Assembly (NCBI RefSeq): GCF_014925405.1
Contig: NZ_AQHJ01000022.1
Coordinates: 191,830 to 255,829 of the forward strand
DNA: 64,000 bases
Reading direction: 5' to 3'
From: Pseudoalteromonas ulvae UL12
GTDB taxonomy: Bacteria; Pseudomonadota; Gammaproteobacteria; Enterobacterales; Alteromonadaceae
The notes beneath the pieces are model-generated. The model was not told where the DNA came from, made no database searches, and was given only the letters and a program-made list of their open reading frames with translations. Positions within the stretch are counted from its first letter, which is position 1, and each line of letters starts with the position of its first letter. Positions 1-9,291 of the stretch are shown piece by piece. A program made the translations under genes and the position numbers.

Positions 1-39
1 GTTATCAATTAACCTAGCGATGATCTCGACAATAAAATG

Positions 40-57
40 TTATCTTCAATAAGATAA
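40..57. other. short hairpin upstream of gloA
   Basis: A 7-bp perfect stem (TTATCTT / AAGATAA) with a CAAT loop lies about 95 bases before gloA. It has no T-run on the plus side. It may be the tail of an upstream transcript that lies outside the window. No function can be assigned. Confidence 0.25.
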
Positions 58-151
58 ACGACTTTGAGATTGCTCATCGTCTCGCGTATGATTGCGACCT
101 TCGCTGAATCGACAATTTATCTGACATTCAATCTAACTGAGGTAGTTAAAA

Positions 152-553
152 ATGCGTTTACTCCATACTATGCTTCGCGTGGCTGATTTAGAAAAATCCA
201 TCGCCTTTTACACGCAAGTACTGGGCATGAAAGAAATCCGTCGTGCTGAAAATCCAGAATATCGCTATACGTTAGCTTTCGTCGGTTATGCTGACGAATC
301 AGAGCAAGCCGTCATTGAACTCACTCACAATTGGGATACCGATAGCTATGATCTGGGTAATGCATACGGCCATATTGCACTCGAATTTGATGATATTTAC
401 ACTGCATGTGAGCAAATTAAACAACGAGGTGGCATCGTGAGCCGTGAACCAGGCCCAGTATTAGGCGGCACAACTGAGATTGCCTTTGTGAAAGATCCTG
501 ATGGTTACGCCATTGAACTTATTCAAACCAAAACCAAACTAGACGACTTCTAA
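152..553 (+). CDS. gloA: lactoylglutathione lyase (glyoxalase I)
   Basis: This 133-residue protein has the usual glyoxalase I length and both metal-binding half-domains. It opens with [20 protein letters not shown], where the His5/Thr region is typical. It continues with the [10 protein letters not shown] segment in the middle (His and Glu metal ligands) and [12 protein letters not shown] at the C-terminus. Family knowledge: it isomerises the hemithioacetal of methylglyoxal and glutathione to S-lactoylglutathione in the cytosol. A GAGG-type ribosome-binding site precedes the ATG. It is a single-gene unit that ends at a strong hairpin shared with the convergent PilZ gene. Confidence 0.95.
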   Translation: MRLLHTMLRVADLEKSIAFYTQVLGMKEIRRAENPEYRYTLAFVGYADESEQAVIELTHNWDTDSYDLGNAYGHIALEFDDIYTACEQIKQRGGIVSREPGPVLGGTTEIAFVKDPDGYAIELIQTKTKLDDF

Positions 554-560
554 TCGTAAA

Positions 561-607
561 TATTGAGTTACTGATTAAAAATTAACTTTTTAATCAGTAA
601 CTCAATA
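561..607. terminator. bidirectional terminator hairpin
   Basis: Perfect 21-bp inverted repeat (561-581 and 587-607) with a 5-base loop. A-rich and T-rich tracts at the base of the loop make it usable in both directions. It separates convergent gloA and the PilZ gene, and it overlaps the last codons and stop of the PilZ gene. Confidence 0.75.
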
Positions 608-1221
608 TCAGATGAAGTATCGACATCGAATTTAATTCCTAAAAACTCAAACTCTGCCTGCTTTTTAATACTGCACACCACGCCTGTTAATGAAAAACAG
701 TCTTCATTTTTCAGCTCGCCAAGTCGCACAGCAATACAATCGCGTACTTTTAATGTAAAGGGATGATCTTTTTCGATAAGCACCCGACAACCTTCGGCTG
801 ACACATCTAAAATTTTCACTTCGGATGTATGCTTTTCACAGCTTAAGCTGCCCTCAATTAAAGTGGGGATCCTCACTTTATCTCTAAGTGATTGGCTTGC
901 TACCTCTCTCGGTAAGGAACAAGCCAGCATTTTTGTTGGGGAATCGATTACCTTTTCGATTGTGGTAAGAAACGCCATCACCGCACCTTTGCCTTCTTCA
1001 CATAAGGCCCGTACCGTACACACAGTTTGCGGTTGCAATAAACTATCTATGCCATCAAGTTTTCTCGCATCTGGGGCTTGTAAAAATAAAAATTGGTTCG
1101 GCAGGTAGCCAATAAAAATACTGCGAGCTGAAATACGCTTACCAACATGATCGGTAATTTCAACTGTCACAGGCGATGCTGGCTTTAATTGCGTGAGTAT
1201 GTGATGAATTGAGTTTTTCAA
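568..1221 (-). CDS. PilZ-domain protein (probable c-di-GMP receptor)
   Basis: A 217-residue protein with a YcgR-like N-terminal half (about 1-105) and a PilZ domain (about 108-215). Visible PilZ motifs are an Arg-rich segment before the domain (LRDKVRIPT) and the [D/N]xSxxG motif as LDVSAEGCR. Known for the family: binding of cyclic di-GMP and control of motility or surface behaviour. No flagellar genes are next to it, so the output is unknown. Its stop lies inside the shared terminator hairpin. The first Arg of a canonical RxxxR is only approximately matched, so ligand binding is inferred. Confidence 0.8.
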   Translation of the reverse strand: MKNSIHHILTQLKPASPVTVEITDHVGKRISARSIFIGYLPNQFLFLQAPDARKLDGIDSLLQPQTVCTVRALCEEGKGAVMAFLTTIEKVIDSPTKMLACSLPREVASQSLRDKVRIPTLIEGSLSCEKHTSEVKILDVSAEGCRVLIEKDHPFTLKVRDCIAVRLGELKNEDCFSLTGVVCSIKKQAEFEFLGIKFDVDTSSDIELLIKKLIFNQ

Positions 1222-1360
1222 ATACCAACCTTATTAGAACAAATAGTGAAAAAGTCAGTATAGAACAAATAAAACCAATGAGTTAAGAATCAAAAATGGA
1301 TAAGACGAGTGATGAAAATAAAAACGTAATAGATTGAGAAGTATTTTGGTAGTAAAAATA

Positions 1361-1436
1361 TGGTGGAGCTATGCGGGATCGAACCGCAGACCTCTTCGCT
1401 GCCAGCGAAGCGCTCTCCCAGCTGAGCTATAGCCCC
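1361..1436 (-). tRNA. tRNA-Ala(GGC)
   Basis: 76 nt on the minus strand with encoded CCA. Anticodon GGC lies in a perfect anticodon stem (CTTCGCTGGCAGCGAAG). Last gene of the Ala-Glu-Glu-Glu-Ala operon read from 2002 downwards. Confidence 0.97.
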
Positions 1437-1461
1437 ATATTACTAACGGGATTAGTAAAGG

Positions 1462-1537
1462 TGGCGTCCCCAAGGGGATTCGAACCCCTGTTACCGCCGT
1501 GAAAGGGCGGTGTCCTAGGCCTCTAGACGATGGGGAC
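1462..1537 (-). tRNA. tRNA-Glu(TTC)
   Basis: 76 nt, encoded CCA, anticodon TTC, 5' GTCCCCA acceptor strand. One of three identical copies. The flanking spacers are also partly duplicated. Confidence 0.97.
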
Positions 1538-1629
1538 GCAAAAACGATGTTTTTGTGTCACTAGGACTGGTTATTTAAACTCTCACCATACGAGTGTATA
1601 ACGTACTCTACTCGCTTGCGCAAATAAAG

Positions 1630-1705
1630 TGGCGTCCCCAAGGGGATTCGAACCCCTGTTACCGCCGTGAAAGGGCGGTGTCCTAGGCCTCTAGACGATG
1701 GGGAC
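1630..1705 (-). tRNA. tRNA-Glu(TTC)
   Basis: 76 nt, encoded CCA, anticodon TTC. Identical to the neighbouring Glu copies. The about 55-base stretch 5' of it repeats that of the copy at 1462, which indicates unit duplication. Confidence 0.97.
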
Positions 1706-1803
1706 GCAAAAACGATGTTTCTGTGTCACTAGGACTGGTTATTTAAACTCTCACCATACGAGTAAAACGTAATTCTGATCAGCACTCGAGGCTAAATCAA
1801 AAT

Positions 1804-1879
1804 TGGCGTCCCCAAGGGGATTCGAACCCCTGTTACCGCCGTGAAAGGGCGGTGTCCTAGGCCTCTAGACGATGGGGAC
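1804..1879 (-). tRNA. tRNA-Glu(TTC)
   Basis: 76 nt, encoded CCA, anticodon TTC. Second gene of the operon in transcription order. Confidence 0.97.
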
Positions 1880-1926
1880 ACAATGCTTTTAAAAAGCTGT
1901 ATCACTAGGACATTACACTGTATATA

Positions 1927-2002
1927 TGGTGGAGCTATGCGGGATCGAACCGCAGACCTCTTCGCTGCCAGCGAAGCGCTCTCCCAGCTGAGCTATAGCC
2001 CC
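1927..2002 (-). tRNA. tRNA-Ala(GGC)
   Basis: 76 nt with encoded CCA and anticodon GGC, identical to the copy at 1361. First gene of the minus-strand tRNA operon, directly behind the promoter at 2048-2076. Confidence 0.97.
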
Positions 2003-2047
2003 ATATACTTTGCAAAACACATTCATGTATTGCTGAGTGCGGGGCGC

Positions 2048-2076
2048 ATTCTATGCAGCCACTAATTCAAAGTCAA
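2048..2076 (-). promoter_or_regulatory. sigma70 promoter of the Ala-Glu tRNA operon
   Basis: On the minus strand: -35 TTGACT (2071-2076), 17-bp spacer, -10 TAGAAT (2048-2053), then a GC-rich discriminator (GCGCCCCGC). A GC-rich discriminator is typical of stringently controlled stable-RNA promoters. The regulation is inferred from this. Confidence 0.85.
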
Positions 2077-2759
2077 CATTTTTTTGAACACCACTGACCA
2101 AATGCATCATTTTTCAACAAGATGTTGATTACTTGAACAACTTGCTTTGACAAACACTAATAATGTCTATTTTTCAATCAGCTATCTGATGCTCTTTACT
2201 GTGTAAATGACTTGGCGCTAATAGAGATATTCAACAAAAACTCTCCCGCTCGCATTCAACTCAGTTACATTCATGGTCTATATAAAGAGAAACGTAATCA
2301 TCAATGCCCTTTGTGATTTGCACAGATCAATTAAGAGTAAATTACTGGCAATGTTCAATCCCCCTAAGATCTAATGCTCCAATTGAGACTAACACGGCTT
2401 TTTTATGCCATTGCAACACTCCATATTATTCCTTAGCTAAATTCCTTATTAATGTACCACTATATCTCTGCACGCTATTTTATCGCGTTGAGAGATGACA
2501 ATTGGCGCTAAACTCATAAACTAATTATGTCTCACCCTGACATTTCATATTAAAGCACCTATTACAGCGTCATTTTGATGCATATGAGTAGCCGATTTTC
2601 ATCTTGCTTCTACCCTGCTTGTATAAAAGCCGAATAACCAATCGCGCTGGGGTTTCATTAAGAATGAGTTAAAAAACAGCAAGGTGTTTATTTTACATGC
2701 GAACAACACCCGTATTGATTATAAAAACCGCATCCAAACTAAAAAGTGACAATCTAGTA
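2077..2759. other. intergenic region between divergent tRNA operons
   Basis: About 680 bases of AT-rich sequence with no convincing gene. The one 64-codon open frame at 2304-2498 has no ribosome-binding site and no recognisable protein character. No hairpin or repeat stands out. Confidence 0.6.
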
Positions 2760-2787
2760 TTGACACAAAAACAACTCAATCTATAAT
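2760..2787 (+). promoter_or_regulatory. sigma70 promoter of the tRNA-Val array
   Basis: -35 TTGACA (2760-2765), 16-bp spacer, -10 TATAAT (2782-2787), then discriminator AGCGCCCC. Both hexamers are full consensus, as expected for a very strong stable-RNA promoter with growth-rate control. Confidence 0.9.
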
Positions 2788-2850
2788 AGCGCCCCACAAC
2801 GACAGCGATTAACGGTTATCTGTTATTAGCTTTGTTGTATTAAATTAAGC

Positions 2851-2926
2851 GGGTCGTTAGCTCAGTTGGGAGAGCATCGCCCTTACAAGGCGAGGGTCAC
2901 TGGTTCAAGTCCAGTACGACCCACCA
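2851..2926 (+). tRNA. tRNA-Val(TAC) copy 1
   Basis: 76 nt, encoded CCA, anticodon TAC. First of nine identical copies downstream of a consensus promoter. Confidence 0.97.
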
Positions 2927-2945
2927 CTTAATTTATGTTTCTTAT

Positions 2946-3021
2946 GGGTCGTTAGCTCAGTTGGGAGAGCATCGCCCTTACAAGGCGAGGGTCACTGGTT
3001 CAAGTCCAGTACGACCCACCA
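2946..3021 (+). tRNA. tRNA-Val(TAC) copy 2
   Basis: Identical 76-nt gene with anticodon TAC. 19-base spacer from copy 1. Confidence 0.97.
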
Positions 3022-3041
3022 TAAGAAGCAACCTGTAGTTT

Positions 3042-3117
3042 GGGTCGTTAGCTCAGTTGGGAGAGCATCGCCCTTACAAGGCGAGGGTCACTGGTTCAAG
3101 TCCAGTACGACCCACCA
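3042..3117 (+). tRNA. tRNA-Val(TAC) copy 3
   Basis: Identical 76-nt gene. The 18-base spacer after it recurs after copies 7 and 8. Confidence 0.97.
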
Positions 3118-3135
3118 AACTACAACTATCTAAAT

Positions 3136-3211
3136 GGGTCGTTAGCTCAGTTGGGAGAGCATCGCCCTTACAAGGCGAGGGTCACTGGTTCAAGTCCAGT
3201 ACGACCCACCA
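3136..3211 (+). tRNA. tRNA-Val(TAC) copy 4
   Basis: Identical 76-nt gene, anticodon TAC, encoded CCA. Confidence 0.97.
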
Positions 3212-3227
3212 TTTAGATACTCTTTAC

Positions 3228-3303
3228 GGGTCGTTAGCTCAGTTGGGAGAGCATCGCCCTTACAAGGCGAGGGTCACTGGTTCAAGTCCAGTACGACCCA
3301 CCA
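3228..3303 (+). tRNA. tRNA-Val(TAC) copy 5
   Basis: Identical 76-nt gene, anticodon TAC, encoded CCA. Confidence 0.97.
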
Positions 3304-3338
3304 TTCATTTGGTAACCGTAAAGAAAATTGATTACTTG

Positions 3339-3414
3339 GGGTCGTTAGCTCAGTTGGGAGAGCATCGCCCTTACAAGGCGAGGGTCACTGGTTCAAGTCC
3401 AGTACGACCCACCA
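3339..3414 (+). tRNA. tRNA-Val(TAC) copy 6
   Basis: Identical 76-nt gene. It is preceded by the longest spacer of the array (35 bases). Confidence 0.97.
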
Positions 3415-3435
3415 TTTAATCAATTACTTATATGT

Positions 3436-3511
3436 GGGTCGTTAGCTCAGTTGGGAGAGCATCGCCCTTACAAGGCGAGGGTCACTGGTTCAAGTCCAGT
3501 ACGACCCACCA
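3436..3511 (+). tRNA. tRNA-Val(TAC) copy 7
   Basis: Identical 76-nt gene. Followed by the repeated 18-base spacer. Confidence 0.97.
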
Positions 3512-3529
3512 AACTACAACTATCTAAAT

Positions 3530-3605
3530 GGGTCGTTAGCTCAGTTGGGAGAGCATCGCCCTTACAAGGCGAGGGTCACTGGTTCAAGTCCAGTACGACC
3601 CACCA
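3530..3605 (+). tRNA. tRNA-Val(TAC) copy 8
   Basis: Identical 76-nt gene. With copies 7 and 9 it forms a perfect 94-bp tandem repeat. Confidence 0.97.
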
Positions 3606-3623
3606 AACTACAACTATCTAAAT

Positions 3624-3699
3624 GGGTCGTTAGCTCAGTTGGGAGAGCATCGCCCTTACAAGGCGAGGGTCACTGGTTCAAGTCCAGTACGACCCACCA
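3624..3699 (+). tRNA. tRNA-Val(TAC) copy 9
   Basis: Identical 76-nt gene, last of the array. No obvious intrinsic terminator was found before the next gene at 3841. Confidence 0.97.
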
Positions 3700-3840
3700 C
3701 ATATAAACTCAACTTTAATTCTCTTGCTTTACTTTACAAAAATTCCTTTAAATCAACTGAATAGCGCATGTTTATGTTATAAAACCTTGCTACTTCTAGA
3801 TCTGTTTTATATATTCATAACTACAGTTTATGGATAACTA

Positions 3841-5469
3841 ATGTCAATGGTCAGCAAAACACTCTTTCAATCTAAGGTTCTGATCGTAGACGATCAACCC
3901 TTAGCGCAAAGCTATATGAAGCAGTCTCTTGAAAGCATTGGCTTTAGAGAGTTGACCTGTGCTGAACATGCTCACTCCGCGATCCGTTTATGTGAAAAAC
4001 AAAAATTCGATTTAATCTTATGCTCATTTAATCTTGGCCGAGATAAAGACGGCTATCATCTCTATGAAGAATTAAAAAAGAAACGTTTAGTGCGCCAGTC
4101 AACCGGCTTCATTTTTATTAGTGCAGAAACCGATGCAAGTTTGGTTCGCAGCGTTGTCGAATTACAGCCTGATGATTTTCTCGCAAAGCCTTTTGTGCTT
4201 CGGGAATTGAGCGTGCGTATTGAGCGATTATTAAAACGAAAACGTGCACTGGCAAAAATTTATGATTTTATCGATGTAGAGAATTACTCCAAAGCACTTA
4301 AATATATTGAAAGTAATTTAAGTGCCGATGGCATGGCCCATTACTCCCCTATTCTATTGCGACTAAAAGGTGAATTACTGATCAAATTAAAGCGCTTCGC
4401 TGAGGCAAAAGAGTTTTTCAAATCAGTGTTAAATTTACAAAAATTCACTTGGGCTAAAGTGGGTCTGGTGGAATCATTTATTGCAAACCACGAATTCAAA
4501 ATGGCTAAATCCCTCTTAGAAGCCATGGTAGAAAAGCCTGAAACCAAGCTGGTTTCTTATGATTTGTTAGGTAAATTAGAATTACAGCTTAAGAATTATC
4601 ACCAGGCGCAGGAGTACTTAGCCTCCGCCTCTGAAATGTCGCCACGTAACATTGAACGGCAGACTTCGTTACTCAATGTCGCCCGCATTAATCACGATTA
4701 TGAACAACATTATGATACTAACCGCAGTATTTTAAAATACGCCAAACACTCCATTCATGATTGCCCTGATATCTACCTTAATGTAGCAAGAGCTGGGGTC
4801 GATTATGCGCTAACCACTGAGCAATCAGACTTAATCAATCGCCTGACGCGACAAACCAATGACTACCTATCTGAATTAAAACAGCAGTTTCCTGATGCTG
4901 ATACACAAGAGCAGCTGGATATCGTTCGCGCACGTTTACATTACCTCAAAGATGAGCGTGAAAAAGCTGTTGCACTTATTAATCAACTTGTTGAAGAAGA
5001 TGGCCCCATCCGATCATTGGAAGATACCCTAGATAAAGCCAAAGCATTACATGAACTCGGCTTTCATCAGCGCTCTAGCGTCCTGTTTGAAAAAATTGCC
5101 GAACACTGCGCAAAATATCCAAGCAAAGATGAAACTTTCATGGCTTATCTCGACCAAGAAAAACAAGAGCGCAATGATATAAAATATGGACCCAGAGAGC
5201 TCAATAACAATGCTGTGCAACAATATCAAAAAGGTAAATACCAGCAAGCTGTCGATACATTTACTCAAGCGTTTCGCATTATGCCTCGAAACCAAAGTAT
5301 TGCGCTTAATTTATTGCAATGTATCTTAAACGCCAGCCACAATGGCCAGTCCTTTAATTCCGAGCTTATCAACAAGTGCAAAAAAACCATAGAAGCAAGT
5401 CGCTTAGATAACGATCAACGGATACGTTACGACAAAATCAAAGAGCAACTTCAACAAAGTGGTTTATAA
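3841..5469 (+). CDS. receiver-TPR protein with non-canonical receiver
   Basis: 542 residues. Residues about 10-130 form a CheY-like receiver (VLIVDDQP acidic pair, KPF lysine near 119). About 145-535 are tetratricopeptide-type helical repeats (for example AVDTFTQAFRIMPRNQSIALNLL). The position where receivers carry the phospho-accepting Asp reads LILCSFNLG, so a Ser replaces Asp. The codon is TCA and the surrounding frame is intact. Such TPR response regulators probably act through protein contacts, not DNA binding. This copy is unlikely to be activated by Asp phosphorylation. It is monocistronic and ends at a strong terminator. Confidence 0.85.
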   Translation: MSMVSKTLFQSKVLIVDDQPLAQSYMKQSLESIGFRELTCAEHAHSAIRLCEKQKFDLILCSFNLGRDKDGYHLYEELKKKRLVRQSTGFIFISAETDASLVRSVVELQPDDFLAKPFVLRELSVRIERLLKRKRALAKIYDFIDVENYSKALKYIESNLSADGMAHYSPILLRLKGELLIKLKRFAEAKEFFKSVLNLQKFTWAKVGLVESFIANHEFKMAKSLLEAMVEKPETKLVSYDLLGKLELQLKNYHQAQEYLASASEMSPRNIERQTSLLNVARINHDYEQHYDTNRSILKYAKHSIHDCPDIYLNVARAGVDYALTTEQSDLINRLTRQTNDYLSELKQQFPDADTQEQLDIVRARLHYLKDEREKAVALINQLVEEDGPIRSLEDTLDKAKALHELGFHQRSSVLFEKIAEHCAKYPSKDETFMAYLDQEKQERNDIKYGPRELNNNAVQQYQKGKYQQAVDTFTQAFRIMPRNQSIALNLLQCILNASHNGQSFNSELINKCKKTIEASRLDNDQRIRYDKIKEQLQQSGL

Positions 5470-5506
5470 AAAATGCTTTACAACAAACCACTTTGTACTG
5501 AGATAT

Positions 5507-5534
5507 AAAAATGACTGCCTTTGCAGTCATTTTT
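5507..5534. terminator. bidirectional terminator
   Basis: 12-bp perfect stem AAAAATGACTGC / GCAGTCATTTTT with a 4-base loop (CTTT). It lies between the convergent receiver-TPR gene and the DUF2919 gene. Confidence 0.85.
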
Positions 5535-5538
5535 ATTT

Positions 5539-6020
5539 TCACTTGTTCGCTTGTGGCTCGATGGGCTCTGGCCAGTCATTAAAAAACACCGATAAATAAC
5601 GGCTATTAATTAAATACAATATCACCCACAGCAATAACATGGCTTGAATCGCGATAAAGTTAGAAAAAGCAAAATAACTTTGTGAAGCCAGCCAAATGAG
5701 CCAGCTCAAGTCGACAATCGCGCAGAGTACCACCGGCCATTTCATAAAACGCCAGACTCGCCCCAAAAAAGGCTTCGCATCGGGCCGCCGTAAAAAATAA
5801 AGCACCACCGTTGGCAGCGCGATAGAGGCAATCGCAAGAGCAACAAAAAAGTGCTGCTTATCACGGTAAAACAAGGTCATGATATCCAATTCAGGCCTTC
5901 GAGAAATCGCAGCCAAAATCCAAATCACATATCCTCGCATCAAGACCATCAACGTTAAAATAAAACCCAATGGGGCTTTATATAGCCCATGTTTATCCCA
6001 GTACTCAGGGCCAAACTTTT

Positions 6021-6024
<4 letters not shown>
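5539..6024 (-). CDS. DUF2919-family inner-membrane protein
   Basis: The chosen ATG at 6024 begins MKKFGPEYWDKHGLYKAP, the conserved start of the YfeZ/DUF2919 family. It overlaps the stop of the upstream gene by ATGA. The protein has 161 residues with four to five hydrophobic segments, so it is integral to the inner membrane. Function unknown. A longer frame reaching 6141 exists but only adds Cys-rich sequence that overlaps the neighbour. Gene order ligA-DUF3392-DUF2919 indicates it originally belonged to the ligA transcription unit, now cut by the island. Confidence 0.75.
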
Positions 6025-7293
<1,269 letters not shown>

Positions 7294-7367
7294 TCATTGA
7301 AAATATTATATTTTTTTATTGGCATTTAAGAAACCTTGAGCTTTAGTAAGTGAGAATTATGTAATAT

Positions 7368-7381
7368 AGGAGTATAATTCT
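7368..7381 (+). promoter_or_regulatory. ribosome-binding site deciding a TTG start
   Basis: AGGAG at 7368-7372 lies 8 bases before TTG at 7381, the first codon of the recombinase operon. No in-frame ATG follows for about 100 bases. A TATAAT-like hexamer lies at 7373-7378, but no good -35 is seen. Confidence 0.6.
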
Positions 7382-9291
7382 TGAAAATACAATCACCCAC
7401 CGATTTTAGCAAATCAGAAAGCTCTTTAGTACATCAAATAGAATCAATTGCACCATCTAAAAAAGTAGCAAATGATCTTATTATGGTTTCTATGGTAAAT
7501 ACTGAAGTACCTCTTTATAGAAAAGAACAACTCAAAGCTGTGCTCGAATGTTTATCTTGTTCTAATCTTTTGAGTCGTTGCCCAACTACAATTTTAAAAA
7601 ACTTAAACAATTCAAAAGTAAACAAAAACAAGTTTTTTGAGCGTGCTGCAAAGAATATTTTTATAATATTAGAAGAGAACTCTTTTCTAGACACGGTAAG
7701 ATTGAACGACTGGGACTACTTTAGAGAAAACTTTGAAATCAATAATAAAAATAGATTGTATATTTTAAGAAAAGAGCTAGAGCTATGCTCACCAACAATG
7801 ACTTTCTTTGATGAGGTAATATCGTTTTTATCTACAAAGAAAGCTATTAAAAATTACCTAAATCACTATGTAGAAGGCTTTAAGGAAATTCATAGCATAG
7901 ATCCTGATTTTACGGCTGAAGGAATAAGAGAAGGTCTAATAACTTACAAAACAAAACTGATTGAAGAAGGACCCATAAATTCTACAGTGTATGGCAAATT
8001 CAATAACCTACGATCTCTTTTTAATTACTTAAAGAAAATACAGCTAGTCCCTACTAGTTGTATCATCCCAAAAGGTTTTGATAGACCAGCAAACACTAAT
8101 AAACAAAGAATTACTAACCCTACAATATCTCCTTTGAATATACATTGTGTGAATGGAAAAGAAATAAAACCAACAAAAGAGTATATAAATCAATATCATG
8201 AAAGCCTAAAAAAGAACCTTGAATTAGTTTTAGGCAAAGCAAAAGATTTAATATCAAAAGCTTACAGCTTCTATTATTATGGTTCTGATGTTAAAGAGGA
8301 GTTATCAAAAGCTAATGTGCTGTCATATAAGAAAGGTATGACAAGAGAGCTAGTTGCAGCTCTTCAGACTGTTATAGTAAATGAAATTGGAATTAACCCT
8401 ACATCTTTATATTCGGCTTGTATTGTTAAAGAAAAGAAAAAGTCATCTTCCCTAGCTATCAACCCGGATGGTACTGCTACTTTAAGAGTCGTTAAGTGGA
8501 GAGCACGGCATATCAGGCGAAGCTCGCCAGAAACAGCATCACTCGTTTCACCAGAAGAGCTGAATCACGAAAAAATCAACTCATCTTTTTGTTTGCAATT
8601 TGCTTTAGAAATGAGGAGTCGCAGTGTTGCGAAAATGAAAAGCAACAAGTTGTGGGTCTTTGTAACTAAAAAGCAAGAAATATCTGATAATACAAAACAC
8701 GGTGATGCCAACTTTAAATACTTTTATTCAAATTACTTATCTAATAACTCTCTTCCAAGTGTAAACCTATACAAAATAAGGCATTCACGAGCTGTAGAAA
8801 TTTACATTGCGACTAATGGAGATTCCTTAAAAGTTGCTAATTATTTAGGAAATAAAGTTAAAACAGCTTTAAACACATATATCCCACACTATCTGCAAGA
8901 AGGACTGTATCGCAATAAACTATCAAACTTCCAAAACTTATATTTATTACTAGCGACAGCTGATCTCCCTGAGAAACTGGAAGTATTAGGGATGTCTGAG
9001 AAACAATACAACCAAAGAATCATCGAAGTCCTTGAAAACCCAGACTGGGGAGGTGAGTTATTCGAAATACTTAAACCGCAAGTTCACAATAAAGAAAGTA
9101 ATGAGGTATTTTTTATCTGTTCAAAAGAAAACTTTGAATACGCTCTAAAAATTGTTGAACAACCTGATTGTGAAGCTGATGACAAGACCATTGAAGTTTG
9201 CAAAAAAGCATTGCTAAAAGCAGGAAACTCTCCAATGCCTATACAAAGAATGCTCTTTTCTGCCAAAAGGTCTTTAAAGGAGAAGCATTAA
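7381..9291 (+). CDS. tyrosine-recombinase-fold protein with degenerate active site
   Basis: 636 residues, TTG start supported by AGGAG 8 bases upstream. The C-terminal third has the tyrosine-recombinase fold. The segment YKIRHSRAVEIYIATNG keeps the second Arg (R467) but has Tyr464 where HxxR normally has His. The later GH position reads GN (N491), and the first Arg position appears to be Asn339 (GINPTSLYSA). A candidate nucleophile Tyr500 remains. It is therefore probably a structural or accessory member, comparable to the tyrosine-recombinase-fold protein described in SE elements. First gene of a tightly packed operon. Its stop shares one base with the next start. Confidence 0.75.
   Translation: MKIQSPTDFSKSESSLVHQIESIAPSKKVANDLIMVSMVNTEVPLYRKEQLKAVLECLSCSNLLSRCPTTILKNLNNSKVNKNKFFERAAKNIFIILEENSFLDTVRLNDWDYFRENFEINNKNRLYILRKELELCSPTMTFFDEVISFLSTKKAIKNYLNHYVEGFKEIHSIDPDFTAEGIREGLITYKTKLIEEGPINSTVYGKFNNLRSLFNYLKKIQLVPTSCIIPKGFDRPANTNKQRITNPTISPLNIHCVNGKEIKPTKEYINQYHESLKKNLELVLGKAKDLISKAYSFYYYGSDVKEELSKANVLSYKKGMTRELVAALQTVIVNEIGINPTSLYSACIVKEKKKSSSLAINPDGTATLRVVKWRARHIRRSSPETASLVSPEELNHEKINSSFCLQFALEMRSRSVAKMKSNKLWVFVTKKQEISDNTKHGDANFKYFYSNYLSNNSLPSVNLYKIRHSRAVEIYIATNGDSLKVANYLGNKVKTALNTYIPHYLQEGLYRNKLSNFQNLYLLLATADLPEKLEVLGMSEKQYNQRIIEVLENPDWGGELFEILKPQVHNKESNEVFFICSKENFEYALKIVEQPDCEADDKTIEVCKKALLKAGNSPMPIQRMLFSAKRSLKEKH

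Noticed and set aside
2304..2498. 64-codon frame between the tRNA operons
   Set aside because: No ribosome-binding site, no recognisable composition or motif, and no neighbour coupling.
3057..3419. 120-codon frame across the tRNA-Val array, and similar frames across the tRNA-Leu array (62678-63709)
   Set aside because: Open only because identical tRNA genes repeat in phase. The sequence is fully explained as tRNA.
2851..3699. tRNA-Val array considered as an attachment site for an element
   Set aside because: All nine genes are complete, flanked by ordinary sequence, and no integrase or cargo lies nearby. The integrative element in this window uses ligA instead.
2851..3699. Regular repeats considered as a CRISPR array
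   Set aside because: The repeats are whole tRNA genes of 76 nt with short spacers. There are no cas genes.
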